Origin: Megalobrama amblycephala
Taxonomy: Eukaryota; Chordata; Actinopteri; Cypriniformes; Xenocyprididae
NCBI RefSeq assembly: GCF_018812025.1
Contig: NC_063052.1
Coordinates: 14,463,001 to 14,527,000 of the forward strand
Reading direction: 5' to 3'
DNA: 64,000 nucleotides
The notes beneath the pieces are model-generated. The model was not told the origin of the DNA. It ran no database searches and saw only the letters and a program-made list of their open reading frames with translations. The position numbers and the translations under genes were made by a program. Positions 1-11,358 of the stretch are shown here, one piece after another; within the stretch, counting starts at the first letter, position 1; every line of letters starts with the position of its first letter.

Positions 1-374
1 TTGAAAGGTGTTGTAATGCTACTCTGTGTGTTCGCTTGGCGGCTGCTATGAGACACTTGTTGCACACTGCATTTAAGCTAGATCGATATTAGGCATGGTA
101 AAACATGGTACTCGCGGTAAATCAAGAAAACGAGATTTAAACAATAAGACTTAATGTGTTGAGCTATATAACAATTCTTTTTCTGGATTTAAACATTCTT
201 GGAAACATCTGGGATCATATAAGTACACAGGCCAACAAAATATATAACACTGTTCTAGAGGGTTTTGGATATTTTAATCTAAAAATCTTACATATTGTGC
301 TTTTAAATTGCATTTGAATTGTGTTAGCAAATTGCAATCTGAATGTAAGGAAGTACCAAAACTAATTGAAATCC
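1..374. other. Intronic sequence, nothing recognised
   Basis: AT-rich unique-looking sequence without an ORF, tandem repeat or paired termini. Confidence 0.5.
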
Positions 375-435
375 GATGGATGGATGGATGGATGGATGGA
401 TGGATAGATAGAGAGATAGATGGATGGATGGATGG

Positions 436-511
<76 letters not shown>

Positions 512-595
512 GATAGAGATGGATGGATGGATGGATGGATGGATGGATAGATAGATAGAGAGATAGATGGATGGATGGATGGATGGATGGAGATG

Positions 596-694
<99 letters not shown>

Positions 695-773
695 GGATGG
701 ATGGATGGATGGATGGATGGATGGATAGATAGATAGAGAGATAGATGGATGGATGGATGGATGGATGGAGATG

Positions 774-864
<91 letters not shown>

Positions 865-941
865 GGATGGATGGATGGATGGATGGATGGATGGATGGAT
901 GGATGGATGGATGGATGGATGGATGGATGGATGGATGGATG

Positions 942-994
<53 letters not shown>
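375..994. repeat. Compound GATA/GATG microsatellite with higher-order pattern
   Basis: Alternating blocks of (GATA)n and (GATG)n. A block 'ggatagatagatagagagat' followed by a GATG run and 'ggagatgg' recurs near 397, 545 and 722, so longer units have been duplicated. The long open frame on the minus strand (repeating Ser-Ile-Tyr-Leu and Ser-Ile-His-Pro) is a by-product of the 4-bp period, not a gene. Confidence 0.97.
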
Positions 995-995
<1 letters not shown>

Positions 996-2059
996 ATGTT
1001 TATTTTGACATATGTAATAAACTTTTGTAGACTAGGGTGGAAAAAACACTTAATTTCCCACAATGAATTACATGTGAATTTCTTTCTGTCATTCCAATTC
1101 AAATTCCAACTCAACTAGCAACTTTTCCCAGGACACGGCTCTTCCATCTGTGTATTCGTCAACCTTGAAGCCGCCATGGTGAGCGTTAGCTTATTACCAG
1201 GTGCATGTTTTTTAAACAACCTTATCAGCTAATTCCACGAAACAACGCAAACGCCGAATACTGAATAGATGCCGAGTCCCGCCGAGAGCATCAGAACGGA
1301 GATCGGTTCCGGCGATGTGCTCCAGCTGATAACTCTTCTCTGTGAAAGTATTGCGAATGCAGTCTGCCGGCATGAAAGATGACTGACAGCCAGACAGACA
1401 CGTTCACGAGTGGCACGCTTGTTAAGTATAATGTCTGGGAATATCGTGAATCTGCATGGAAATCAAAGATTACCATGCTGATCACTCAAAGGAGCTGAAG
1501 CACATGTTGTGGAAAAAGGCCAGTTGGAGTATCTGCCAGAACGGAGAGCCGAGTTCAGCAGACCTCCAGGCGATAGTCAGAGGGGGGCAGAAAGCTGTGC
1601 TGTAGATGGAGACTCACAAAGAATACAAGTGTGTTAATAGTCTTTTCTTTATCAATGGCTCCCAGCCAAAGAGGAAAGCAAAAGAGAAAAGGTTGGGTTT
1701 TGACTGTGTGAGCACATTTATGTGAGTTTTAAAGCCGGGGATAGTGAGCCGTGTCCATGTGAGAGGAAAGTGAGGGAGGCAAAGAGTTCGGGAAAGAAAG
1801 AAAGGCCCTTTTCTCTTCTTGTCTAGAGACGGCATCTTCGACAGGAAATGAACACAAGCCTTGACTGAATCAGCTGGTGCTCATGCCCACTCTCTGCTTT
1901 TCTGTTCTCACAAGAGGATAAGAGAGCTCTTTTCCAAAACCTAGTGAGCTGCCTTGCTGTCTGTTGCCTTCATAGGCTGCATGCTAACCATAGGCATTAA
2001 CTACACAACCACACCACAATCAGTCCTCTGCAAGGGTGACTAGACTCACAATTGATTTC
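995..2059. other. Intronic low-copy sequence, no gene recognised
   Basis: Mixed-composition sequence with only short frames (each about 40 codons) on the plus strand around 1269-1620, in three different phases. No paired termini were seen. Confidence 0.4.
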
Positions 2060-2894
2060 AATGGAGTTATATGTAAACCATATTTAATAAGCATAATACA
2101 TAGCCAGTGTTATCATCAATGAAAACTAAACAAAAACATTTTTGTTTAGCTAAAAAATAAAAAAAACCTAAACTAAAACAAAATAGTAATGATTCCAAAT
2201 TAATATAATAAAATATAAGATAATAAAAACTTAAGACAAGACTAAAAACAAACAAAAATAAAAAAAATACAATTTAAAAAAATATAATAAAATCCAAATT
2301 AATATCCAAATTAATAAAATAAAATATTAAAATAAAATTAACAAAATGCATTAAAATAAACAAAAATATAATTAATATATTAAAATAAAATTATAAAAAA
2401 ATATATATATTAAAATAAAATTAACTAAAATAAAAATTAACAATGAAAAAGAGTAAAATAATAATAATAATAATTAAAATATATAAGATATAAAAAAATA
2501 AATGGGAAAAAAATCAAACTAAAAAACAAAATAGTTGACTCCAAATGTATATAACAAAATAAAAAAAAATAATAGTATATATTTTTGTAATAATAGTAAA
2601 AACAAACAAAAACTATATTAGAAAAAATAGAAATAAAAAAAAATAATGGAAAAAAATGGACTCCAAATTAATATAATAAAATAAAATATAATGCAATAAA
2701 AATGCTAAAATGCTAAAATACTTAAAAAGTAACAATAAAGAGTAAAAACAAACAATAACTAAATTAGAATAAATAAATAAATAAAAATGAGAATAACTGA
2801 AAATAAAACAAAATAGTAATGACTCCAAAATTAATATAATAAAATAAAAAAAGCTTATATACTAAAATAAAAACTAACAATGAAGAAGAGTGGG
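2060..2894. repeat. A-rich low-complexity tract with degenerate repeats
   Basis: Composed of aaataaaat-type words. The phrase 'ccaaattaatataataaaat' recurs several times, suggesting degenerate tandem duplication. Frames on either strand are composition artefacts. Confidence 0.85.

Positions 2895-2989
<95 letters not shown>
2895..2989. repeat. Poly-A followed by (AT)n
   Basis: A run of about 17 A is followed by about 39 AT units. Confidence 0.97.
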
Positions 2990-2992
<3 letters not shown>

Positions 2993-3101
2993 GAAATAAC
3001 AACCAATTAAATAAGTGTTAAATAATTGCTCAACATTTCCCTTGCTGCGTCGGCCACCTTGGACTTATCCGGCACAATGCACTCTGGGACCACAAAGGAT
3101 A

Positions 3102-3415
3102 CACTACCGTTCAAAATTTGGGGCCAGTAAGAAAAGAGTTAAGAATAGATTTCCATTTCAAATAAGTTCTTTTGAACTTTCTCTTTATCAAAAAACAGCA
3201 GCATATTAGAATGATTTCTGAAGGATCATGTGACACTGAAGACTGGAGTAATGATGCTGAAAATTCAGCTTTGATCACAGGAATAAATTACAATTTAAAA
3301 AGTTTAAAATAGAAAAGAATTCATAATAATATTTAACAATATCACTGATTGAATAAATGCAGCCTTGCATAAACAACAACAAAAATCTTAGACCCCTAAC
3401 TTTTCAACGGTAGTG
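3102..3415. mobile_element. Tc1/mariner-type MITE, 314 bp
   Basis: Ends are inverted copies beginning cactaccgtt, flanked by TA on both sides (3100-3101, 3416-3417), as expected for Tc1/mariner target duplication. The interior has the phrase 'gatttctgaaggatcatgtg', seen again near 14930, 15370, 45400, 46880 and 53120, so it belongs to a high-copy family. It has no coding capacity. Confidence 0.88.
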
Positions 3416-3417
3416 TA

Positions 3418-4604
3418 CTGTAAGTGCTGCATTCAGACGCAGCACGACTAAGATGCCCTCTTTTTGCTCACCATGTTTTGGAACAGTGGCAAAGAGAAAG
3501 AACTTTATCTTTTCCCTCACCTGACAACTCTGTGAACCTGTCTGCCTCTCATTGTCCTCTGTACATGAGTATGAGCATCTCTATCTCCCCTGTCATGTGT
3601 CATCCTCCCACTTCCTCTCAGCTCCTGCAACGCTGTTTAACCAACAACTTGAGCGCTATCAAAACGAGAAGTCAGAGAACGCCGCTGATCAGCCAAGCAA
3701 AGAAGTCCGAGAGCCTCTCGTTCTCTCCCCATCACCTCTCACATTCTCCCTCTCTCTTACTCTCTCCGAGCGTTCCTGAGCTGGACACTGTCCAGGATCT
3801 GTAATAAAGTGCTAAGCAGAAGACAGGAAATACTGGAGAAGTCGAACAATGTTATGACAATACTTATAACTTTTACAGTTGGGGCCCAGCTGCACATCTG
3901 CACAGCATCAGGCTCTCACTGGCCCAGACAAGAGGAAACCATTTTTACTCCTGGCATCCAGCGCCTCCAAACAGATGTTATCACTTTACCAATAGCCTTG
4001 TTTTGTTGTCTTTTTTCTTTAACACAGCACAAAGAAAAACACAACACAAAATGGACATTTTTCAAAAGAGGAAATGGGAGTTGTTGGCGTTGGGGAGGGT
4101 AGGGAGGGCAGCATGGAGAAGCAGCATGATAGATTAATAATAGTTACCGTAATTGATTTAGCATGAAGGAATCCGCGGCGATCTCCAGAGGGGAGGTGAG
4201 CCGCGTTACCGCATTGCCTCACAGGAAGACGAGCTGTCGTGCTAACAGAACATGCTAAGCGGCGATGCGTCTCTGCGCTCGAAAGCTACTCAACAGTCTG
4301 TGAAATTAGCCCGGCCGCCCCACAGGTAGTCATCTGTGTGCGATGATATCGCTGTTTCTTGACCGCAAACTAAAGTCAATATAAACTTAAATGACATTAA
4401 TAGATTGCAGTTTGACTTTTCTGTCAAATCCGTCCATTACGGCACGGGTTTACATTTTCCGTCTCGAGCACAGTCGTGTCTCAAAGTGTACTCAATCATG
4501 GAGTTTGACAGATGCACAGTAAAACTGCTTCTCTATACTCTACAAGACATCAGAGGGCAGCACTGAGTCATGCCATTTACAGGACATTTGCTCAGAAGGA
4601 TAGA
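3418..4604. other. Intronic low-copy sequence, no gene recognised
   Basis: No paired repeats or tandem arrays. Short frames at 3424-3804 and 3809-4102 have no recognisable domain and no coding-like context. Confidence 0.4.
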
Positions 4605-4634
4605 AGAAGTGATGGGCACTTTCGAAACACTGCA

Positions 4635-4871
4635 TGCATCTCATTTTGAAGGCTGCGTCCTCCAGAGGTCGCATTTGAAGGGTGCATACGTCTCATTTGA
4701 GAAAAGTAACCATTAGATTGCAATGTAAGAAAGAAATTACATTATTTTACACCTCACGAGGAATAACAGTCAATTTTATTACGATTGCTTTTCTTAAATA
4801 AGACATCCTTGATGACGTATGCAGCCTTCAAATGCGACCTCCGGAGGACGCAGCCTCTGAAATGAGACGCA
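4635..4871. mobile_element. Inverted-repeat element inside an older repeat
   Basis: Arms of about 65 bp (4635-4700 and about 4807-4871) are inverted copies sharing the core ggaggacgcagcct / aggctgcgtcctcc. The flanking sequence (gggcactttcgaaacactgc on the left, tgtttcgaatcagtggttc on the right) looks like one interrupted cyprinid repeat, so the element probably inserted into it. Boundaries are approximate. Confidence 0.65.
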
Positions 4872-5500
4872 GCTACTGCTTTTGTTTCGAATCAGTGGTT
4901 CAGAGCGTGTTTCAAACTGCCGAAGTCACGTGATTTCAGTAAACGAGGCTTCATTACGCCATAACTGTTTCGAAACGTTCAATGGTTCACCACTGGCGGA
5001 GATCTGTGTGAACCCATCAATCAAGTGTCTATGTCTATTGCCTGAGTATTGAGTGTGTAAATGTACTTTACCTGATCTCTGCTGAGTTTTACACATTTGT
5101 AGATGTGTTAATGAGGTATTTGTATGTTTAAAAGGAGTAATAGTAGTTAATAGTCTCGGTTTAGCTGACAAAACCATAGAACAAACAAAACAAGCCCTGA
5201 AAATTGAAAAAGAAAAGAATACATATTATACAGACACTTAATATTTAATGGATGATTAGTTAATTGCATCTGATAGATTATACTATCAGTAAAACACTTT
5301 TGTATGAAAAGCTGTTTTTATGCGTGTTCGGCATGAGTTTTTGTTGCATTTACACTGTTCTGACCAGCAGGAGTCACCAGCGTGTGGTGCTTTGAATGCT
5401 TCGAAAAAGTGAATCATTTTTTGAAGGAATTGGTTCAATTGATTCGAAGCTTTGAAAAGCTTAATTTCTCCCATTAGAAGAAGAAAAGTAGCGGATCTGC
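4872..5500. repeat. Interspersed repeat with tttcgaa motifs
   Basis: Contains several tttcgaa/ttcgaa words in both orientations (4885, 4969, 5442 regions), resembling a repeat I know as common in cyprinids. Ends are not defined. Confidence 0.4.
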
Positions 5501-5825
5501 TACTGCATGCGAAGTTTAGAGGAGTAACCAAAACAAAAACAACGGAGAATGTGCTTTGTTTACTGTTCTTGGAACAGTGTGCTGTTTTGTATCAACTACT
5601 GCATGATATATATGTGACAACTACTCTATTCTTCAACTACTACACTATACATCACAAGTGCATACTGCCACCTAGTGGACTCAACATTCAGCTTGTGCAT
5701 ATGCTGTTTTACGCAACGCAAAAATTGTGCTCCATGCGGACTATGTGCACAGATGTCCATGGAGACGAAAATTACCCCTGATGAAAAGTATGTTACGTAG
5801 ACAGTGAGCGAACCATAGACGGTTG

Positions 5826-6736
5826 AAGTATAGACCCCTTAATCGCCTATGTCACTGTGACGTCACCGCTCTAGCTGGAGGCAAAACATAAGGAAGAACT
5901 CAGCAGGCACGCTAAAAGTTTGAGGTTTTAACTTTAAAATGTCGTCTTGTTGTGTTTTTGGCTGCCAGAACAGCACTTTTGGTTCAAAATTAAAGTTTTA
6001 CCAGATCCCGGCAGACATCCATTCACAGAAATCAAGAAGACAATTGTGGTTGAATGCAGTACGGCAATATACAGACTGGACGGAGACGATCATAAATAAT
6101 GCTCGTGTTTGCAGTGCACACTTCATATCAGGCATATCACTTCAAAATAATCGATGCATATGTACTGGTGTGTTGGTTTTATCTAGTACAAATCAGCAAG
6201 TTTCTGTTTTATAGGTGAAAAGTTGCCAACCTTCAGCGCACGAGCTAGCTTAAATGTTAAACAAACATACAGCGATAGACGTGTGTGCCAACCTTTGAAT
6301 GGTCTCTTAAAATAATCCACATTGCTAATCATAGTTAGCCCAGCAATAGGTTACATTAGACAATAAGCCTTGACAAAATTCCCCAAACCACCCAAAAGTA
6401 ATTCATATGTTGTCTAGGTAATATCCAAAACCTGGTTAAACTGTTTCTAATGAGAACAAGATACAAGAACTACACCAAAAAAGTAGGCTAATGTAACGTT
6501 ATCCACTTGTCATTATATTTTGGTCCGTTAACCAGTTTGGTTAGTGAACTGAATTAATTGATAAATGTATGCTAACTCCCACTTTTTTTTAATAGACTTT
6601 TGTTTAATAAATCCCTCTTAAAACATGCTAGCTTACGCTTGTCAACATTGCATCCAGCGCCTCTTTTTGCCTCCAGCTAAGCCCCGCCCACCAGGAAACA
6701 ATGCAATGTTTACAAACTTTTAAGGGGTCTATACTT
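5826..6736 (+). mobile_element. Non-autonomous THAP-domain DNA transposon, 911 bp
   Basis: The termini are 17-bp perfect inverted repeats (aagtatagaccccttaa at 5826-5842, inverted at 6720-6736). A second subterminal inverted pair is built on agctggaggcaaaa (about 5870 and 6677). A THAP-domain reading frame lies between them. THAP DNA-binding domains are used by P-element and Kolobok transposases. No catalytic part is visible, so the element would need help from another copy. No clear target-site duplication was found, so the superfamily is left open. Confidence 0.82.
5939..6214 (+). CDS. Truncated THAP-domain protein (transposon-encoded)
   Basis: A 91-codon frame starting at ATG 5939. It shows the THAP zinc-coordinating signature: Cys5, Cys9, then Cys58 and His61 (VCSAHF). 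The invariant aromatic/proline segment FYQIP (20-24) and Trp37 are also present. THAP domains bind DNA through this C2CH module. The C-terminal AVPTIF-like box that closes a normal THAP domain is absent. The last 25 residues do not resemble THAP proteins, so the frame probably runs past a lost splice site or a deletion point. It lies inside the inverted-repeat element 5826-6736 and is best read as the leftover N-terminus of its transposase, not a host gene. Expression cannot be judged from the sequence. Confidence 0.75.
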   Translation: MSSCCVFGCQNSTFGSKLKFYQIPADIHSQKSRRQLWLNAVRQYTDWTETIINNARVCSAHFISGISLQNNRCICTGVLVLSSTNQQVSVL

Positions 6737-6873
6737 TGGACTTTAAGCCTGTCATGATCATGAATTTTGTGCCGATGATTAATTGTCCTACAAATAATTG
6801 CTATTAATTAATTTATTTCTGTTTTGTTTATGTTGCTTGTAGTGTAAGCCTAATACATTATGTATTTACTTGG

Positions 6874-6874
<1 letters not shown>

Positions 6875-6949
<75 letters not shown>
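6875..6949. repeat. (AT)n microsatellite
   Basis: Uninterrupted dinucleotide run of about 75 bp. Confidence 0.97.
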
Positions 6950-6955
<6 letters not shown>

Positions 6956-7056
6956 ATTGAAAATTAAATATTTTTATAGACCCATACGATTTATTTTATA
7001 GCTGTTAAAATTAGTATTTACATTATTATTATTAATAATAATATAAAATATTAAAA

Positions 7057-7160
7057 TAATATATAATATAATATAATATAATATAATATAATATAATATA
7101 ATATAATATAATATAATATAATATAATATAATATAATATAATATAATATAATATAATATA
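7057..7160. repeat. (AATAT)n pentanucleotide microsatellite
   Basis: About 20 uninterrupted 5-bp units. The same motif recurs at 36928-37030. Confidence 0.96.
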
Positions 7161-8687
7161 TTTTTGTATGAAGGAATCAGTAATTGCGACAGACCTATCC
7201 ATCCTGTTTCATCCAAACGTACAAACAGCTGCTTCCATTTCTACTAAGTGCGAAGCTTGAAATAATCAGGAAATGGCTAAGCAAGAAGCCACAATACAAC
7301 AGGGGAAAGAAAAAAGAAAAAAAGAAAAAAAAACAGAACTCCAGGCTAATGCAGGTGTAAACTCCGGTTTGCTTACGTCCCATGTGAACAATGCAGGCTT
7401 CCAACTTTCTGCAAGTCTTTGGAAACAAAGTTAATTGTTCACAATTTGACAGTGAAATGTGGAAGTCTGTTCCGGCTGGGGTATACTTGTGTTTGTCTGC
7501 CTAAAAAATGAGGGAAAACAGCCTGGCGGTTGTCGTTATGTGATAATGAGTATTTATTAACATAGCATGCCTAATCACAATCGACACCATCGGTCCGTTT
7601 AAGAATCTTTTGTAGAATGTTTTTTTGGAATAGCACTTTTTTTTGACTCCCCACGCAACAGTGGATTTGCTCCAAGTTAATCACAACAGACCGACTCCAC
7701 ACACCCCTATCGTTTTCCCCTTCATCTTTTATTTATCATTAAACACAGATTAAGCTTACGTTCGCTGGGGATTCGAGTTAATTCTCTCTGTGCCGGCCCT
7801 TGTTACGATCTCTGCTGTACAAGAGGAAATAAATCTAAATTATTCATTTATTTCACAAAATGTCCAAGACACCCTTGGGCGTGTAGGAAGAGATGCTTGT
7901 CAAGATTGACGGCACTCACCTTTCTGACCTTCAATTACAACATCTCCATACAGCAGCTCTACTGCGGACATCCACTAGCTTTCAACATCTTTTCTGGTTT
8001 AAATGCCGCCATCCGAGGAGGATAACAGGCTTATACTAGTGAGAAGTCTTTTGGTAAACATAAACCTGAGCAAACAGCTACAAAAAAAAACTGACATTAA
8101 ATGAAAAAACAGTCCTTTAAGAATTAAACTTGGATTGTTGAATCAATAAAAACGAGAGTATCTGAATGCTGATGGACAGCAGCTACTGAGTTGTTGTCCG
8201 TATCACGTTTCATCATTGGGAATAAGGCTTATTTGAATTTTCTCCTATTTTAATTATAATCCACCATTTCCACAGAGGCAAGGCCAAAAGAGGGCAGATT
8301 TCACACACGCTGCCTTCGCACACATGCAGAGCATAACAGTTTTATTCGGACGGCAGGTTTTACAGCTCAATTTGAGAACAAGTGTTTCATTAGTACAAAA
8401 CAAAAAGCAGACAGCCTCCCTCGGTTTGTGAGGAATGGCAGCCAAATCAAAAATTGGGGTTAAGGAAGTTCTGCATAGCAGTCCAAAAAAAAAAAAAAAA
8501 AGTACAAACAAGAAAAAGAGAGAGGGAAATAGAGATAGAGAGAGTGATATATGTAGCTACTTTTAACAAAACCACCCAACACCACATGCTTTTTAGACCT
8601 TTGCATAGTTTAGTCTATACTTAGCCACACTTCAGTAGAACAACTTATACACAAAATTAGTCAGTAGCAACTGTATGCTGTAAAAAT
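7161..8687. other. Low-copy intronic block, candidate regulatory sequence
   Basis: No paired termini or tandem arrays apart from A-runs near 7315 and 8487. The part 7545-7830 is repeat-free, of balanced composition, and holds TAAT-type homeodomain words. Being repeat-free is the only evidence; conservation cannot be judged here. Confidence 0.25.
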
Positions 8688-9346
8688 TTAAAGGGGTCCT
8701 TGATTAAGATTTCACTTCTTTAACTTTAGTTAGTGTGTAATGTTGCTGTTTGATCATAAACAACATCTGCAAAGTTACGACGCTCAAAGTTCAATGCAAA
8801 GGGAGATATTTTCTTTTACAGAAATCGCTTTTTAAGGACTACAACAAGCTTCTTCCCCAGTTAGTGACATCATTAACCCTAAAATTTACATAAACCCCGG
8901 CCTCAAGAACACACAACAAAGGGGGCGGGGCCATGTTGGGCTGCTTTAGAGAAGAGGAAGAGTTGTTGTAGTAGAGTGTTGTTGTTGTCGTTGTACGCCG
9001 GACTGCTTCACAAATGAGGGTCAATTCAACGCTGGATTTGCACAAAAGATGAACATGACGGCACATGCTAGTGGATGAGTTGAATCAACAATCATCATTT
9101 TGGCTGCGTGAGATTCTCCAGCTTTGTTGTTGTTGAGCTGTTAAAGCTCCGCCCTCTTCTAGAAAGGGGGCCGGGAGCAGCAGCTCATTTGCATTTAAAG
9201 GGACACACACAAAAACAGCGTGTTTTTGCTCACACCCAAATAGGAGCAAATTTGACAAGCTATAATAAATTATCTGTGGGGTATTTTGAGATGAAACTTC
9301 ACAGACACACTCATCTTGTGAAAAGGGGCATAATAGCTCCACTTTA
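8688..9346 (+). mobile_element. 0.7-kb non-autonomous repeat family, copy A
   Basis: Starts ttaaaggggtccttgatta and ends with gcataatagctccactttaa, weak inverted copies of each other. The interior matches copies at 29978-30530, 38268-39010 (inverted) and 59975-60760, including 'gtgtgtaatgttgctgtttg'. It is a non-coding DNA-transposon-like family. Coordinates follow the paired ends. Confidence 0.85.
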
Positions 9347-9651
9347 ATATTTTCTAAAGAAAATTTAAGTGTTGAAAATCCACTGCAACAATACTGGAGT
9401 TTTGCACTCTTTTGCAAGTTGTTAATCTATCCACCTTATTTTGCAACGCGGAAGCAAGCTATGTTCTGTTCGAATAACCAGTGTGTTTATGATTATGATT
9501 AATTAAAATGATATGATAACAAATAACAGTTTGCAATGTCAAGCAGCATAAGCTAAAAAAACTGGAAGCCTTGATGCATTCAAGTTACAAATGGCCATGG
9601 CCGCTCTGACATTAAGAACAAGGTGAATGAATGTCTCTATAGCCAGGATTA

Positions 9652-9815
9652 TACATATTTTTAATGCACATGTTGGCATATCACATAAAAAATGCTGCCA
9701 ATGCACAAAAGCATTTGCTTGAAGTGGATAAATTGTGTAATTATTAAAAAGAAAACATGTGCATGAACTAGAAAGGTAACATTTATCGAATGCATTCCTA
9801 GATACACATCTATAT

Positions 9816-9856
<41 letters not shown>

Positions 9857-10002
9857 CTAGGAATGCATTCAATAAATGTTACCTTTCTAGTTCATGCACA
9901 TGTTTTCTTTTTAATAATTACACAATTTATCCACTTCAAGCAAATGCTTTTGTGCATTGGCAGCATTTTTTATGTGATATGCCAACATGTGCATTAAAAA
10001 TA

Positions 10003-10006
<4 letters not shown>
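9652..10006. repeat. Near-perfect palindrome, 157-bp arms with (TG)n loop
   Basis: Positions 9652-9808 and 9850-10006 are reverse complements with a single mismatch (9787 C against 9871 A). They are separated by 41 bp containing a (GT)n run. A transcript from either strand would fold into a long hairpin; in the minus-strand RNA the one mismatch becomes a G-U pair. A 30-A run and a (TA)n tract follow directly. No open frame of note. Confidence 0.95.
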
Positions 10007-10037
<31 letters not shown>

Positions 10038-10039
10038 TA

Positions 10040-10101
<62 letters not shown>
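10007..10101. repeat. Poly-A and (TA)n tract
   Basis: About 30 A (10006-10035), then TA units to 10101, adjoining the right arm of the palindrome. Confidence 0.97.
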
Positions 10102-10105
<4 letters not shown>

Positions 10106-11309
10106 ACCCCCTGAAGTTATGTACAAGCAAAAGTAATATTGGCACTGTTTAAGCAAATACAACAGATTAATCTCAAGTTACATTATAATCACATAAACCC
10201 AGTAAGGTCCACTGAAGGGGTTAGCAGGATACACTCATGTGCACGCATTCAGTTCACATGGACCGGGAAATGATGACGGTAAAGTACACAGAACATAAAA
10301 GAGTGTCTAGGTGACAACGCACAGCTGTTTCATGTGCACATGAAGCCCCTCACAAACCCTAGGAAGCAGATACCTCGCACACTTCTTCAGCCTGCATTAC
10401 TAGACTACTGCGAAAACTGCCTACGACATCTGGTGACGGGTGAGGGACGTTTGCTTAACAAGAAATCCAGGGTGTGAGAGATGAAATGAGACCATGAGAG
10501 AGTGAAAAAGAGAGAATGAATGAATGAGTTAGTCAGTTTACAACCCTTATTTTCTGAATACAACTGTCACTTTTCCTGCTGTCAAACGTGAAAAGGCATA
10601 ATGCTTCCCACCATTTACTTTGACGGACTGGAAAAGAACAAAGAGGGAAAAAAGGAAAACTGGACGAAAAAGAAAAATGACGAGGAAAAAGGAGGAAGAA
10701 AAGTAGTAGTATGTAAGCCTATTAACTTCCATCCATCTGTGGGCTGTACATTACCCTCAGCTGCCCTGCAGGCACCACATCTACACACAGGAGCTTAAAG
10801 AGAAAAAATGAGCCAGGCGGAACGCCGGAGAGCGAGTGTACAGTCTTTCCATTGAGCGAGGGCCTTTCCGAATTTCCAGTCGGAGCTCATACACACATGT
10901 ATCATTTCTCTGCTGATTAGGGAAGAGGGATGGTTTCACGATGAAGAGTTTAAGTGCAACAGACTTCCAGCTGTAGCGCCGATAAGGGATGATATAAAAA
11001 TGCTGAAGCATGTTTTTCCCTGTGTTTTAATCTTCTCCTTGTAATGTAACACTGGCTATGGGGCTTTGCCTTGAAGCTTTTATTTAAAACACATGTTCCC
11101 AGCTCTCCTCTTAAAAAAGCCTCCCTTATCTCTCCATCAATCTACAGACACAGGCTGATTCATTCTGAGCGTGGTGGGGGCCAGGTTTTAAATTCATGTG
11201 TGTGTGTGTGTGTGGCACTCTATACCATATTACATATTATTTAGGTGTGTGTTTAAATACATGCATATGTATATATAATAGATACACATACATATAAATA
11301 CACACATAT

Positions 11310-11340
<31 letters not shown>

Positions 11341-11358
11341 TACACACACATATACATA
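10102..11358. other. Intronic low-copy sequence with short (GT)n/(CA)n runs
   Basis: No gene recognised. Short GT and CA runs lie at about 11196-11212 and 11315-11338. The part 10800-11160 is repeat-free. Confidence 0.4.

Noticed and set aside
362..1114. 250-residue frame of repeating Ser-Ile-Tyr-Leu and Ser-Ile-His-Pro on the minus strand
   Set aside because: A direct product of the GATA/GATG microsatellite: a 4-bp period gives open frames without coding meaning.
1165..1185. Optimal Kozak context gccgccatgg followed by a donor-like gtgagc on the plus strand, with a short pyrimidine run upstream
   Set aside because: Resembles the first exon of ribosomal-protein-type genes, but no following exon or promoter could be found; chance match.
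1269..1620. Three short plus-strand frames with protein-like composition in different phases
   Set aside because: Each is about 40 codons, with no recognisable family, splice sites or conserved residues.
9936..10145. Frames rich in Ile-Tyr and Lys around 10000 on both strands
   Set aside because: Translation of (TA)n and poly-A tracts.
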